Position numbers and translations under genes: made by a program. A stretch of DNA of 37,995 nucleotides, from the NCBI GenBank assembly GCA_020073565.1, contig JAIQEY010000049.1, forward strand, positions 1 to 37,995, written 5' to 3'. Positions 31,031-37,995 of the stretch are shown here, piece after piece; the first letter of the stretch is position 1, and every line of letters begins with the position of its first letter. Origin of the DNA: Terriglobia bacterium (GTDB taxonomy: Bacteria; Acidobacteriota; Terriglobia; Terriglobales; Acidobacteriaceae). The notes beneath the pieces were generated by a model. It had not been told where the DNA came from. It made no database searches and saw only the letters and a program-made list of their open reading frames with translations.

Positions 31031-32701
31031 ATGGCGAAACCGATTCTGTTGAGTGTGGACGACGACACCGATGTTTTGCGGGCGATCGAACGAGATTTGA
31101 GGTCGCAGTACGGTGCTGAGTACCGCGTGATAGGAAGTGATTCCCCAACCGGGGCACTGGAGCTGTTGCAACAGTTGAAGGTTCGCAACGACGGCGTTGC
31201 TCTTCTTCTGGCGGACCAGCGTATGCCGCACATGGACGGCGTCGGTTTCTTGCAGGAGGCGCGGCAGATTTTTCCCGAGGCGAAGCGAGCCTTGCTCACC
31301 GCCTATGCCGACACGACTGCCGCGATCAGTGCCATCAATCAAGCCAACATCGATTATTTTTTCATGAAGCCGTGGGACCCTCCGGCAGAGCACCTCTATC
31401 CGCAATTGGATGATTTGCTCGATGATTGGCAGGCTTCGTATCGACCGGCTTTCGAGGGCATCCGGGTCCTGGGGACCCGTTGGTCGCCGCGCTCGTACGA
31501 ACTGCGGGACTTTCTGGCGCGCAATCATGTGCCCTATCAGTGGATCGATGTGGAGCTCTCGGGCAACGACCCAGAAACTAAACGCCTGCTGGAGGCTCTG
31601 GGTTCGGAGGCGAGCAGTCTTCCGGTCGTGCTTTTCCCGGACGGGACAAAGCTGCTGGAGAGCGTACCGGCGGAGGTGGCGCAAAAAGTCGGCCTGCGGA
31701 CGCGTGCGCAAACCGACTTTTACGATTTAGCCATCATCGGCGGGGGACCGGGCGGCCTGGCGGCGGCGGTTTATGGTGCGTCGGAAGGTCTGCATACGGT
31801 GATGATCGAGCGGGAAGCGCCGGGTGGCCAGGCCGGCATGAGTTCGCGTATCGAAAACTATCTCGGATTCCCCACCGGGCTCAGTGGCGGTGATCTGGCG
31901 CGCCGCGCGGTGGTGCAAGCGCAGCGTTTCGGGGTGGAAATACTCGCTCCTCAGGAGGCCACCGGTGCGCGCATCGAAGGTCCATACCGGATCATCAAGT
32001 TGGCCGACGGCAACGAGATCTCCTGCCACGCTTTGATGATCGCGACCGGGGTGCAGTGGCGGCGGCTGGAAGCTCCGGGGATCGATCGCCTGCAGGGAGC
32101 GGGCGTCTACTACGGCGGAGGGGCGACGGAAGCCCTGTCCTGTAAGGGAGAAATCGTCTATGTGGTGGGCGGTGCGAATTCCGCCGGTCAAGCCGCCATG
32201 AACTTCTCCAAGTATGCGGAGAGAGTAGTCATGCTTGTGCGTGGGAGTTCGCTGGCGAGCACCATGTCGCAATATCTGATCGACCAGATCAAAGCCACGC
32301 CCAACATTCAACTGTGGGCGCATGCCAGTGTGGCCGAGGTTCATGGCGAGACGCATCTCGAAGAGGTTTCGGTCCTGTGTTCGGACACCAATAAAGTCGA
32401 GCGTGTGCCGGCCAGTGCCATGTTCATTTTTATTGGAGCGCTGCCGCGGACCGATTGGCTGGCGGGCTTGGTCGAGCGCGACGAACGCGGTTTCATCCTT
32501 ACTGGCCCCGATCTGATGCACGGCGGCCAGCGGCCCAAAGGCTGGGAGCCTGATCGGGACCCATTCCTGCTGGAAACCAACGTTCCAGGTATTTTTGCGG
32601 TGGGCGATGTAAGACACGGCTCGGTGAAACGAGTGGCTTCCGGAGTTGGTGAGGGCTCGGTGGCCGTGCAGTTCATTCATCAGTATTTGAGCAAAGTCTA
32701 A
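31031..32701 (+). CDS. receiver - glutaredoxin-like - thioredoxin-reductase-like fusion protein
   Basis: The 556-residue protein joins three domains. Residues 4-135 are a receiver with a complete active site: D10/D11, phospho-acceptor D62 (LLLADQRMPHMDG), T90 and K113. Residues 143-222 have a glutaredoxin-like pattern (IRVLGTRWSPRSYELRDFL, cis-Pro region SLPVVLF) but no cysteine. Residues 230-556 are a flavoprotein of the thioredoxin-reductase fold: FAD motif GGGPGG (237-242), PGGQAGMSSRIENYLGFP, NAD(P)H motif GGANSAGQAA (380-389) and GIFAVGDVRHGS. Where thioredoxin reductase has the CxxC (about 361-366) this protein reads YYGGGA. Only three Cys exist (332, 371, 450). Its TAA abuts the kinase ATG, so a phosphorelay onto this flavoenzyme is likely. 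Confidence 0.9.
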   Translation: MAKPILLSVDDDTDVLRAIERDLRSQYGAEYRVIGSDSPTGALELLQQLKVRNDGVALLLADQRMPHMDGVGFLQEARQIFPEAKRALLTAYADTTAAISAINQANIDYFFMKPWDPPAEHLYPQLDDLLDDWQASYRPAFEGIRVLGTRWSPRSYELRDFLARNHVPYQWIDVELSGNDPETKRLLEALGSEASSLPVVLFPDGTKLLESVPAEVAQKVGLRTRAQTDFYDLAIIGGGPGGLAAAVYGASEGLHTVMIEREAPGGQAGMSSRIENYLGFPTGLSGGDLARRAVVQAQRFGVEILAPQEATGARIEGPYRIIKLADGNEISCHALMIATGVQWRRLEAPGIDRLQGAGVYYGGGATEALSCKGEIVYVVGGANSAGQAAMNFSKYAERVVMLVRGSSLASTMSQYLIDQIKATPNIQLWAHASVAEVHGETHLEEVSVLCSDTNKVERVPASAMFIFIGALPRTDWLAGLVERDERGFILTGPDLMHGGQRPKGWEPDRDPFLLETNVPGIFAVGDVRHGSVKRVASGVGEGSVAVQFIHQYLSKV

Positions 32702-34093
32702 ATGGTCGAGAAATCGGAATTACTACGCGTCCCGGTGTTTGCGGATTTGCCGGACGATCAGATCGAATGGTTCATCAGCCAGGCGCAGGAACTCCACCTC
32801 AAGGCTGGTGATACGTACATGCGCGAGGGTGATCCCGCGGATGCAATGTTTGTGCTTTTGGATGGTCAACTGGAGGCCCGTGGCGAGATCGGTGGCGAAG
32901 CGATCACAATTGCCGTGAAGCCGGGCAGCGTCGGCGGAGTGCTGCCGTTTTCAAGGATGAAGCAGTTTACGGTGACTGGGCGGGCACTCGCCGACAGTCG
33001 CGGCTTGCGATTTTCTACTGCATTATTTCCCGAGCTTGTGCAGAAGATGCCGGAGCTGACGCAGCGGCTGGTCGGCCTGATGTCCGACCGGATCCGCGAG
33101 GTGACGCGCCTCGAACAACAGCGGGACCGTTTAGCCTCCTTGGGAAAGCTTTCTGCAGGTCTGGCGCATGAGCTCAACAACCCCGCTTCTGCTGCCAAGC
33201 GCGCCGCCAGCCAGCTACGAAGCACCTTGAAACAGATCAAGGACGCGAGCCATGATCTCGGGAGGCGAGAGCTCACCCCTACGCAGAAATCGGAAATCGA
33301 GAAGATGGAGGCGTCCCTCACTAGTGTGGACGGTCCACCGCCAGACGCGTTGACGGTCAGCGATCTGGAAGGGCGAATTGATTCCCTGCTGCGCAGTCAC
33401 GGCCAGAACGACTTATGGCAACTCGCTGCTGGCCTGGCGCGCAGGAATGTAAAGCCAGAGGTGCTGGAACCGTTGTTCGGCAGCCTCGATGGGGGCGCGG
33501 CCCGGGCAGCACTCGTGAGGATTGCGTCTTCCGTGGAGATCGCAGACCTGTTGAACGAGATCGAAAGCAGCACGTCGCGGATCTCAGACCTGGTCCGCGC
33601 AATCAAGGAATACACCTACATGGACCAGGCGCCGGTGCACAACGTCGATGTGGTGAAGAGCCTGGAAACCACGCTGACCATTCTGAACCACAAGCTGAAA
33701 CGCGGCGTGACCGTGCAGCGCGACTATCTCTCCGATCCCCTGCAGGTAAATTCGTTCGGGAGCGAGCTGAACCAGGTTTGGACGAACATTATCGACAACG
33801 CCATCGACGCTATGGCCGGAAAGGGCGAACTGCGGGTGCGGACCTATCGCGACGACGGGTGCGCGGTGGTGGAGATCGGCGATAACGGTCCGGGAATGTC
33901 GCCTGAGGTCAAGTCCCGTATCTTTGAACCTTTCTTTACAACCAAGGGAGTGGGCGAAGGAACGGGGCTCGGACTTGATACGGTGCAGCGCATTGTGAAG
34001 AAGCATAAGGGCGCGATCCAAGTAACCTCGACGCCTGGGGACACACGTTTTCAGGTGTGGCTGCCGTTGGCGGAAGTTCAGGGACGCAGTTGA
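32702..34093 (+). CDS. histidine kinase with cyclic-nucleotide-binding-like sensor domain
   Basis: The 463-residue soluble kinase has an N-terminal cNMP-binding-like domain (about 8-130; MREGDPADAMFVLLDGQLEA). Its phosphate-binding cassette, normally GE..x..R(A/T)A, reads GGVLPFSRMKQFTVTGRA, so canonical cAMP/cGMP binding is doubtful. The H-box is LGKLSAGLAHELNNP with phospho-His156. The ATPase part has the N-box NQVWTNIIDNAIDAM, DNGPGMSP, FEPFFTTKGVGEG and GTGLGLDTV. About 200 residues separate His156 from the N-box, roughly 100 more than usual, with an inserted helical segment at about 180-290. No membrane helix. The gene begins directly after the flavoprotein stop, so the two form a cognate pair. 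The receiver of that protein is the likely phosphate acceptor. Confidence 0.9.
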   Translation: MVEKSELLRVPVFADLPDDQIEWFISQAQELHLKAGDTYMREGDPADAMFVLLDGQLEARGEIGGEAITIAVKPGSVGGVLPFSRMKQFTVTGRALADSRGLRFSTALFPELVQKMPELTQRLVGLMSDRIREVTRLEQQRDRLASLGKLSAGLAHELNNPASAAKRAASQLRSTLKQIKDASHDLGRRELTPTQKSEIEKMEASLTSVDGPPPDALTVSDLEGRIDSLLRSHGQNDLWQLAAGLARRNVKPEVLEPLFGSLDGGAARAALVRIASSVEIADLLNEIESSTSRISDLVRAIKEYTYMDQAPVHNVDVVKSLETTLTILNHKLKRGVTVQRDYLSDPLQVNSFGSELNQVWTNIIDNAIDAMAGKGELRVRTYRDDGCAVVEIGDNGPGMSPEVKSRIFEPFFTTKGVGEGTGLGLDTVQRIVKKHKGAIQVTSTPGDTRFQVWLPLAEVQGRS

Positions 34094-34317
34094 TACCTCG
34101 GTCGTCGTAGGATGTGCCGGCGCCCAGCCGGAAGTCTCATTAACCCCCCCGCACTTTAGTCATCCTCCTCTTCCGCCTGTCTGGTGAAGGTTCGGCCATC
34201 TCGTGCCGATTAACACCAACGCGAAGTAGTGTGCTTCCGTTATTGCAGCGCAGGCCAGGCTTGCTTACAGCCCCAAGCTGCGCAATCAGCCGTCCCTAAA
34301 CCTCAAGGAGATTGACA

Positions 34318-35465
34318 ATGAGAGGTCTGAATTCTGTCGCTAGGAATGTGTGCCACTGCGTGGTGATGTTGGCAATGCTCGCGTTTGCGGGTGTGCTGCA
34401 AGCGCGTGCCGAAGAACAGCCCGATGCGGGAACGGCCGATGCCGCAGCGGAACATTCCGAGGTTACGGTTAGTACGCCTGTTTCCACTTCACACCGCTTG
34501 CAATTTCTCAATGCGGAGGTGGCATCTCGCTATGTTTATCAAGACGTGGCCGCTGGACAGGTTGCCGAACGTGACCTCGCGTATCGTGTGACCACTACGG
34601 TTAGGTTGAACGTCATCTCGGGTGGGTCTACCTACTTCCAGATGCGCGGCGAGAATGGTCCCGCGTTTGACGGTGGCTTCCAGAGTACTGGTGTCGGCAG
34701 CCCAGGTACTTTCAACCTGAATGTCAAATCGTTGTTCATCGGACAGCGCTTTGGTTCGTATGTCGAAGCTCAGGCGGGCGGTATTGAATACGATCGCGGC
34801 GCTGGAAGCGATATCACCTATGCAGCGGGAGAAGCGTGGCTCACCGGCTATCGTTTGAGCGTCAACCACTTCATTCCACATGGAGTCCGGATCATCTCGA
34901 CGTAACCGTCGGCTACATCGGAGATTTCACCAAGCCCAATTTCTTCTCGCGCAGCAGTCGGCTCGGCGAGGCGAACTACGTCCAGGCATTAGCGAGCAAG
35001 AAGTTCGGCGAGCGCGTGAACGTTTCCGCTGAAGTCGACCACCTTGCAAACTTTGAGTTCACGCGTGAGGCGGTTAGCTTTGCGCGAAACCGGTCTCTGC
35101 TCCTGGATCACGCAACCTTCGAGTCCGTTGGCCGGGTGTCGAACGGAGCTGCATTTGGCTGGACAACATCGGTGTCCAACACGCTCGACCCTAAAGGTCA
35201 ATGGCACGCGGGCCTGGTTTACGCGCAAATACCGAGCGCGCTATTCCTGGACCCTGTGACAAGCCGGCAAGCGCTGCTCACAACGGGCGACTTCAGCACC
35301 GGAAAACATGCCGCGATGACGCTCGTGGTCAGCCCCGTGCGAAATCTGGAAATCGGGTTCCTGGGCAGCCGCCGAGTCGATAGTGACCCGACAGCTTATC
35401 GCTGGCGCGCGAACTTTCACGTCTCCTATCAGTTTGCCGGCTGGCTGAACCGGGTTGCGAGGTAA
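34318..35465 (+). pseudogene. frameshifted outer-membrane beta-barrel protein
   Basis: The reading frame opens at ATG 34318 (AAGGAG seven bases upstream) with a signal peptide (VMLAMLAFAGVLQARAEE). It continues as amphipathic strands (YFQMRGENGPAFDGGF, FIGQRFGSYVEAQAGG) up to a TAA at 34903-34905. The barrel pattern continues in another frame from about 34885 to 35465 (DHLDVTVGYIGDFTKPNFF, VNVSAEVDHLANFEF, ending YQFAGWLNRVAR). A one-base indel near 34880-34895 would join them into about 380 residues. Either the gene is broken or the assembly has an error. It precedes the dihaem peroxidase cluster, so it may be the porin of that electron-transfer system. Confidence 0.72.
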
Positions 35466-35601
35466 GCAGCTTCTTGGCTTTGGTATCGCGGATGCACTCT
35501 GGTTTCTGGAGTTGGGTCCGTCTTTAATCTGCCTGTAATGTGCACGTTATCAGTGAGCATGAAAACGCGGCAACAGAGATTGCCGGAAAGAGGGGGAAAC
35601 T

Positions 35602-36633
35602 TTGAACTACAAAAAAGATCGCTCAAGGATGCTAAGGGTGGTTTGTCTGTTCGCGGCTTTGGTTTCCATCCCATCGATATGGATCGCCAAAGTGGCGCAG
35701 GCGGGAGACGGCAGGAGCGCTTTCACTCTGTCATCGGAAGTGCCCACACCGGCAGACAACAAGGTGACGCCCGAGAGAGTGGAATTGGGCAAGATGCTTT
35801 TCTTCGATCCGCGGCTGTCGGGATCCAACTGGATCAGTTGCGCAAGCTGTCACAACCCGACGCTGGGCTGGTCGGACGGTCTGCCCACGGCCATCGGGGA
35901 CAGCATGAAGGTGCTGGGACGCGCCACGCCGCCGATTACAAACGCTGCATACAGTGACGTCCAAATGTGGGACGGACGTTTCCACAGTTTGGAGGAACAG
36001 GCTCTAGGTCCGATGCAGGCACCTGCGGAGATGCATGGATCGATGGAGCACATCCTTGCCAGGCTCAAAGGAATTCCCGGATACGTGCAGGCATTTAACC
36101 ACGCATATCCGGCCGAAGGTATCACCAGTGCAACGGTAGCCAAGGCCATCGCAAGCTTCGAGCGTACTGTGATCTCTACTGACTCACCCTTCGATCAGTG
36201 GGTTCGAGGCAACGAGAACGCCATCAGTCCATCCGCGAAACATGGCTTCGAGATGTTTGTGGGGAAAGCGAATTGTGCTGCTTGCCACCAAGGGCCCAAC
36301 TTCACCGACCAGGGTTTTCACAATATAGGCCTCAAGGGCAACCAGGATCCGGGCCGATATGCCAAGGTGCCGGTGAAAGCGATGAAAGGGGCGTTCAAGA
36401 CACCTACCCTGCGCGACATCGCCTTGACCAGTCCATACATGCACAACGGAGCATATCGCACTCTGGAAGAAGTGATCGACCACTACGATCGTGGGGGCGA
36501 CGACCAGGAAAACCTGGATGCAAACATCAAACCGCTGAAGTTGACACAACAGGAAAAAGCGGACTTGGTGGAATTCTTGAAGAGCCTCACTGGGAAGCAA
36601 GTGGCCGTGGCTTTACCGAGGCTGCCTCAATAG
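35602..36633 (+). CDS. dihaem cytochrome c peroxidase / MauG-family protein
   Basis: The 343-residue exported protein has two c-type haem motifs, CASCH (80-84, followed by NPTLGWSDG) and CAACH (225-229, followed by QGPNFTDQGFHNIGL), with the conserved ELGKMLFFDPRLSGS and MWDGRFHSLEEQALGP. This is the CcpA/MauG layout, which reduces peroxide or oxidises protein substrates at two haems. The signal peptide spans LRVVCLFAALVSIPSIWIA (11-29). TTG 35602 was taken as start because a GAGGGGG site lies just before it; an ATG at 35629 keeps the signal peptide and is the alternative. The cupredoxin and cytochrome c that follow are likely electron partners. Confidence 0.92.
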   Translation: MNYKKDRSRMLRVVCLFAALVSIPSIWIAKVAQAGDGRSAFTLSSEVPTPADNKVTPERVELGKMLFFDPRLSGSNWISCASCHNPTLGWSDGLPTAIGDSMKVLGRATPPITNAAYSDVQMWDGRFHSLEEQALGPMQAPAEMHGSMEHILARLKGIPGYVQAFNHAYPAEGITSATVAKAIASFERTVISTDSPFDQWVRGNENAISPSAKHGFEMFVGKANCAACHQGPNFTDQGFHNIGLKGNQDPGRYAKVPVKAMKGAFKTPTLRDIALTSPYMHNGAYRTLEEVIDHYDRGGDDQENLDANIKPLKLTQQEKADLVEFLKSLTGKQVAVALPRLPQ

Positions 36634-36661
36634 CGCACAAATCTACCAAGGAGACAAAGTG

Positions 36662-37006
36662 ATGCGGAAATTCATAAATACACTTGCCACAGCAATGCTC
36701 GCCATGTGTTTGTCAGTGACGGCGGCGTTCGGCGCAGACAATTTTACGGTTGAACAAAAATACAAAATTTTTGTCTACAACGGCGCAAAAGTGGAAACCC
36801 TGAAGGTCAAAGTGGGGGATACGGTGGAATTCAAGAACATGGATCCGTACGTCCACAACGTCTACTCTCTGTCAGACGCAAGACAGTTCGATCTTGGTTC
36901 CTACCCCCAAGGCCAATCCAAGTCGGTGACGTTCGACAAGGCTGGCAAAGTGGAAGTGGAATGCGCGATCCATCCCGGGATGCAAATGGTAGTGGAGGTC
37001 AAGTAA
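36662..37006 (+). CDS. exported cupredoxin (blue copper protein)
   Basis: The 114-residue protein has a signal peptide (MRKFINTLATAMLAMCLSVT, cleaved about AFGA) and a plastocyanin/pseudoazurin-like fold. The type 1 copper ligands are visible: His65 in DPYVHNVYSL, and Cys101, His104 and Met107 in ECAIHPGMQ. It should carry single electrons in the periplasm. ATG 36662 is favoured over the overlapping GTG at 36659; AAGGAG lies about seven bases before it. It sits between the dihaem peroxidase (28-base gap) and the dihaem cytochrome c gene, whose ATG follows its stop directly. Confidence 0.92.
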   Translation: MRKFINTLATAMLAMCLSVTAAFGADNFTVEQKYKIFVYNGAKVETLKVKVGDTVEFKNMDPYVHNVYSLSDARQFDLGSYPQGQSKSVTFDKAGKVEVECAIHPGMQMVVEVK

Positions 37007-37687
37007 ATGCGTCGTCGCACCAGCACGATTGCGACTGGGTTGGCCCTGCTTCTTCTGTCGGCGGTGTCCATGGCAGTCGATAGCCGCGAGGTCGTTGACC
37101 AGGACGTTGCGAAACCAACGATCCGGGGGGGCATCGTTTTCAAAAACTACTGCACCCTTTGTCACGGACAGCGGGGCGATGGCATGTCACGAGCGGCCCA
37201 GCTTTACCAAGGTGTCAATCTCGCGATCAAGCCGAGAACGAACGAATATTACGAAAAGATCATCCGCGGGGGAGGACAAGTTGCAGGCGTGTCGCCCTAC
37301 ATGCCACCTTGGCAGGACGAACTGTCAGAGGAGCAAGTCCACGACGTGGTGACCTATCTGACGGTCCTTTCGGATTCTGTGCGGCGGGGAGAAGTGGTTT
37401 ACAAGACCAATTGCGTTCTATGTCATGGCGTGAAAGCAGATGGCAAAGGAAGAGCATCCGTGCTATTTAACCCGCCGCCAGCTGATCTAGCTCACAGTGA
37501 CAAGGATGAACAATATAAGGAAAGCATCATTCGTCATGGAGGCGCTTCCATGGGGCGATCGGGTTCAATGCCGGCCTGGGGAGAACGGCTCTCGGATGCT
37601 GAAATGAAGGACCTGCTCGCGTACTTACAGAAGATCTTAGTGGCGCCCAGTGGGCCACCAGACGATTCGAAGATCAACGGGAAGTGA
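37007..37687 (+). CDS. exported dihaem cytochrome c
   Basis: The 226-residue protein has a signal peptide (TGLALLLLSAVSMAV, about 10-24) and two cytochrome c class I domains with haem motifs CTLCH (49-53, followed by GQRGDGMS) and CVLCH (136-140, followed by GVKADGKG). Probable axial Met residues lie in YMPPWQD and SMPAWGE. It begins immediately after the cupredoxin stop codon. It likely passes electrons among the cupredoxin, the dihaem peroxidase and a membrane complex. The gene that followed in the operon has been interrupted by an insertion element. Confidence 0.92.
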   Translation: MRRRTSTIATGLALLLLSAVSMAVDSREVVDQDVAKPTIRGGIVFKNYCTLCHGQRGDGMSRAAQLYQGVNLAIKPRTNEYYEKIIRGGGQVAGVSPYMPPWQDELSEEQVHDVVTYLTVLSDSVRRGEVVYKTNCVLCHGVKADGKGRASVLFNPPPADLAHSDKDEQYKESIIRHGGASMGRSGSMPAWGERLSDAEMKDLLAYLQKILVAPSGPPDDSKINGK

Positions 37688-37693
37688 CCTGTT

Positions 37694-37804
37694 ATGCGTA
37701 ACGTTTCGAAATATACATCTCAGTCAATCACACTATTCCTTCTCTTGTCCGTATCGACGTGGATGTTGGCTGGACTTGCCCCCAAAAATGAGACAACCGG
37801 TTAA
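37694..37804 (+). pseudogene. signal-peptide remnant of a gene truncated by an IS3-family insertion
   Basis: An ATG at 37694, six bases after the cytochrome stop, opens 36 codons that begin like an exported protein: MRNVSKYTSQSITLFLLLSV with a hydrophobic core. The frame then runs into what looks like the left end of an insertion element (TGGACTTGCC at 37771 and onward) and stops at 37802-37804. The rest of the original gene presumably lies beyond the element, outside the window. It would have been the fourth gene of the electron-transfer operon. Confidence 0.55.
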
Positions 37805-37995
37805 GAGACAAAATCCATGGAATGGAGAAAATGAGTCATGGGATTGTCTCGCAGGCGGTTTACTCGGGAGTTCAAGCTAGCCGCGATCCAGCGGCTGGAA
37901 CAGGGCATTTCAATCGCGGAAGTGACGCGGGCGTTGGAGGTCAACCCCAACCTGCTGCATCGCTGGCGCAGTGAGTTCCGACAGGGACCAGGCAA
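37771..37995 (+). mobile_element. IS3-family insertion sequence, left part
   Basis: The candidate left end TGGACTTGCCCCCAAAAATG begins at 37771 with the TG typical of IS3-family ends and precedes an OrfA-type gene by about 65 bases. The right end and any target duplication lie outside the window, so the boundary is inferred. Confidence 0.55.
37838..37995 (+). CDS. IS3-family transposase OrfA, 5' part (runs off the window)
   Basis: From ATG 37838 the frame stays open to the window edge, giving 52 residues: MGLSRRRFTREFKLAAIQRL, then EQGISIAEVTRALEVNPNLLHRWRSEF. This is the HTH_Tnp_1 (InsE-like) DNA-binding domain of IS3-family OrfA proteins. OrfA binds the element ends; a frameshifted OrfAB transposase is expected downstream. 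The gene is incomplete here only because the window ends. Confidence 0.88.
   Translation, partial: MGLSRRRFTREFKLAAIQRLEQGISIAEVTRALEVNPNLLHRWRSEFRQGPG

Noticed and set aside
31727..32680. 317-codon frame antisense to the flavoprotein gene
   Set aside because: Shadow of a gene with clear FAD and NAD(P)H motifs.
34116..34150. CCGGC/GCCGG hairpin after the kinase gene as an intrinsic terminator
   Set aside because: Five-base-pair stem with no T-run on the transcript strand.
1..37995. tRNA, rRNA, CRISPR array and replication origin
   Set aside because: No T-loop-like GGTTCRAAT signature in a cloverleaf, no regularly spaced repeats and no DnaA-box cluster were seen on reading; a covariance search was not possible.

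Overview
The window looks like a chromosomal segment of an Acidobacteriota bacterium, probably class Terriglobia. This is inferred from the ensemble and not from a marker gene: an Oar-like TonB receptor with an N-terminal carboxypeptidase-regulatory domain, a winged-helix regulator fused to membrane helices, an ECF sigma factor with a small membrane partner, many secreted proteins of unknown function, GC-rich coding DNA with long antisense shadow ORFs, and many dispersed palindromic intergenic repeats. No rRNA, tRNA or CRISPR array was seen.

Layout. 1-901: the tail of a DDE transposase, then a ParE-type toxin-antitoxin pair. 902-1453: a gene-free stretch with strong inverted repeats. 1454-5996: a winged-helix membrane regulator diverging from a small membrane protein, miaA, a NagZ-like GH3 hydrolase and a lipoprotein. 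6036-7722: a lone phage/contractile-injection spike protein and a zinc-ribbon membrane protein. 7921-11598: a pyrimidine cluster pyrR-pyrB-(PIG-L deacetylase)-pyrC. 11673-13730: a stand-alone H-NOX haem sensor, a periplasmic double cupin and two small proteins. 13848-16205: a three-gene phospholipid module (CDP-alcohol phosphotransferase, PlsC-like acyltransferase, CdsA-like cytidylyltransferase). 16790-18050: an IS110-family element with a structured 5' flank. 18139-24352: a secreted protein of unknown function, a secreted cyanophycinase-like peptidase and the TonB receptor. 24480-27392: nicotinate phosphoribosyltransferase, a STAS protein, and an ECF sigma/membrane-protein pair.

27778-30091 carries the ergothioneine pair egtB-egtD, preceded by a GC-rich region able to form a pseudoknot. 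30590-34093 holds the most intriguing system: a UBP-type zinc-finger protein, a fusion of a response-regulator receiver, a cysteine-free glutaredoxin-like domain and a thioredoxin-reductase-like flavoprotein without its CxxC, and a histidine kinase with a degenerate cyclic-nucleotide-binding domain. The last two genes abut exactly. Together they suggest a redox two-component device whose receiver sits on the flavoenzyme itself.

34318-37995 is an electron-transfer region: a frameshifted outer-membrane protein, a dihaem peroxidase, a cupredoxin and a dihaem cytochrome c. It is followed by a gene reduced to its signal peptide where an IS3-family element has apparently inserted; the IS runs off the window.

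Several genes (pyrR, the GH3 hydrolase, the cupin, the cyanophycinase, the protein before miaA) lack a Shine-Dalgarno sequence and have a -10-like hexamer 6-11 bases before the start, suggesting leaderless transcripts. All functional calls come from reading motifs; no database search was run.
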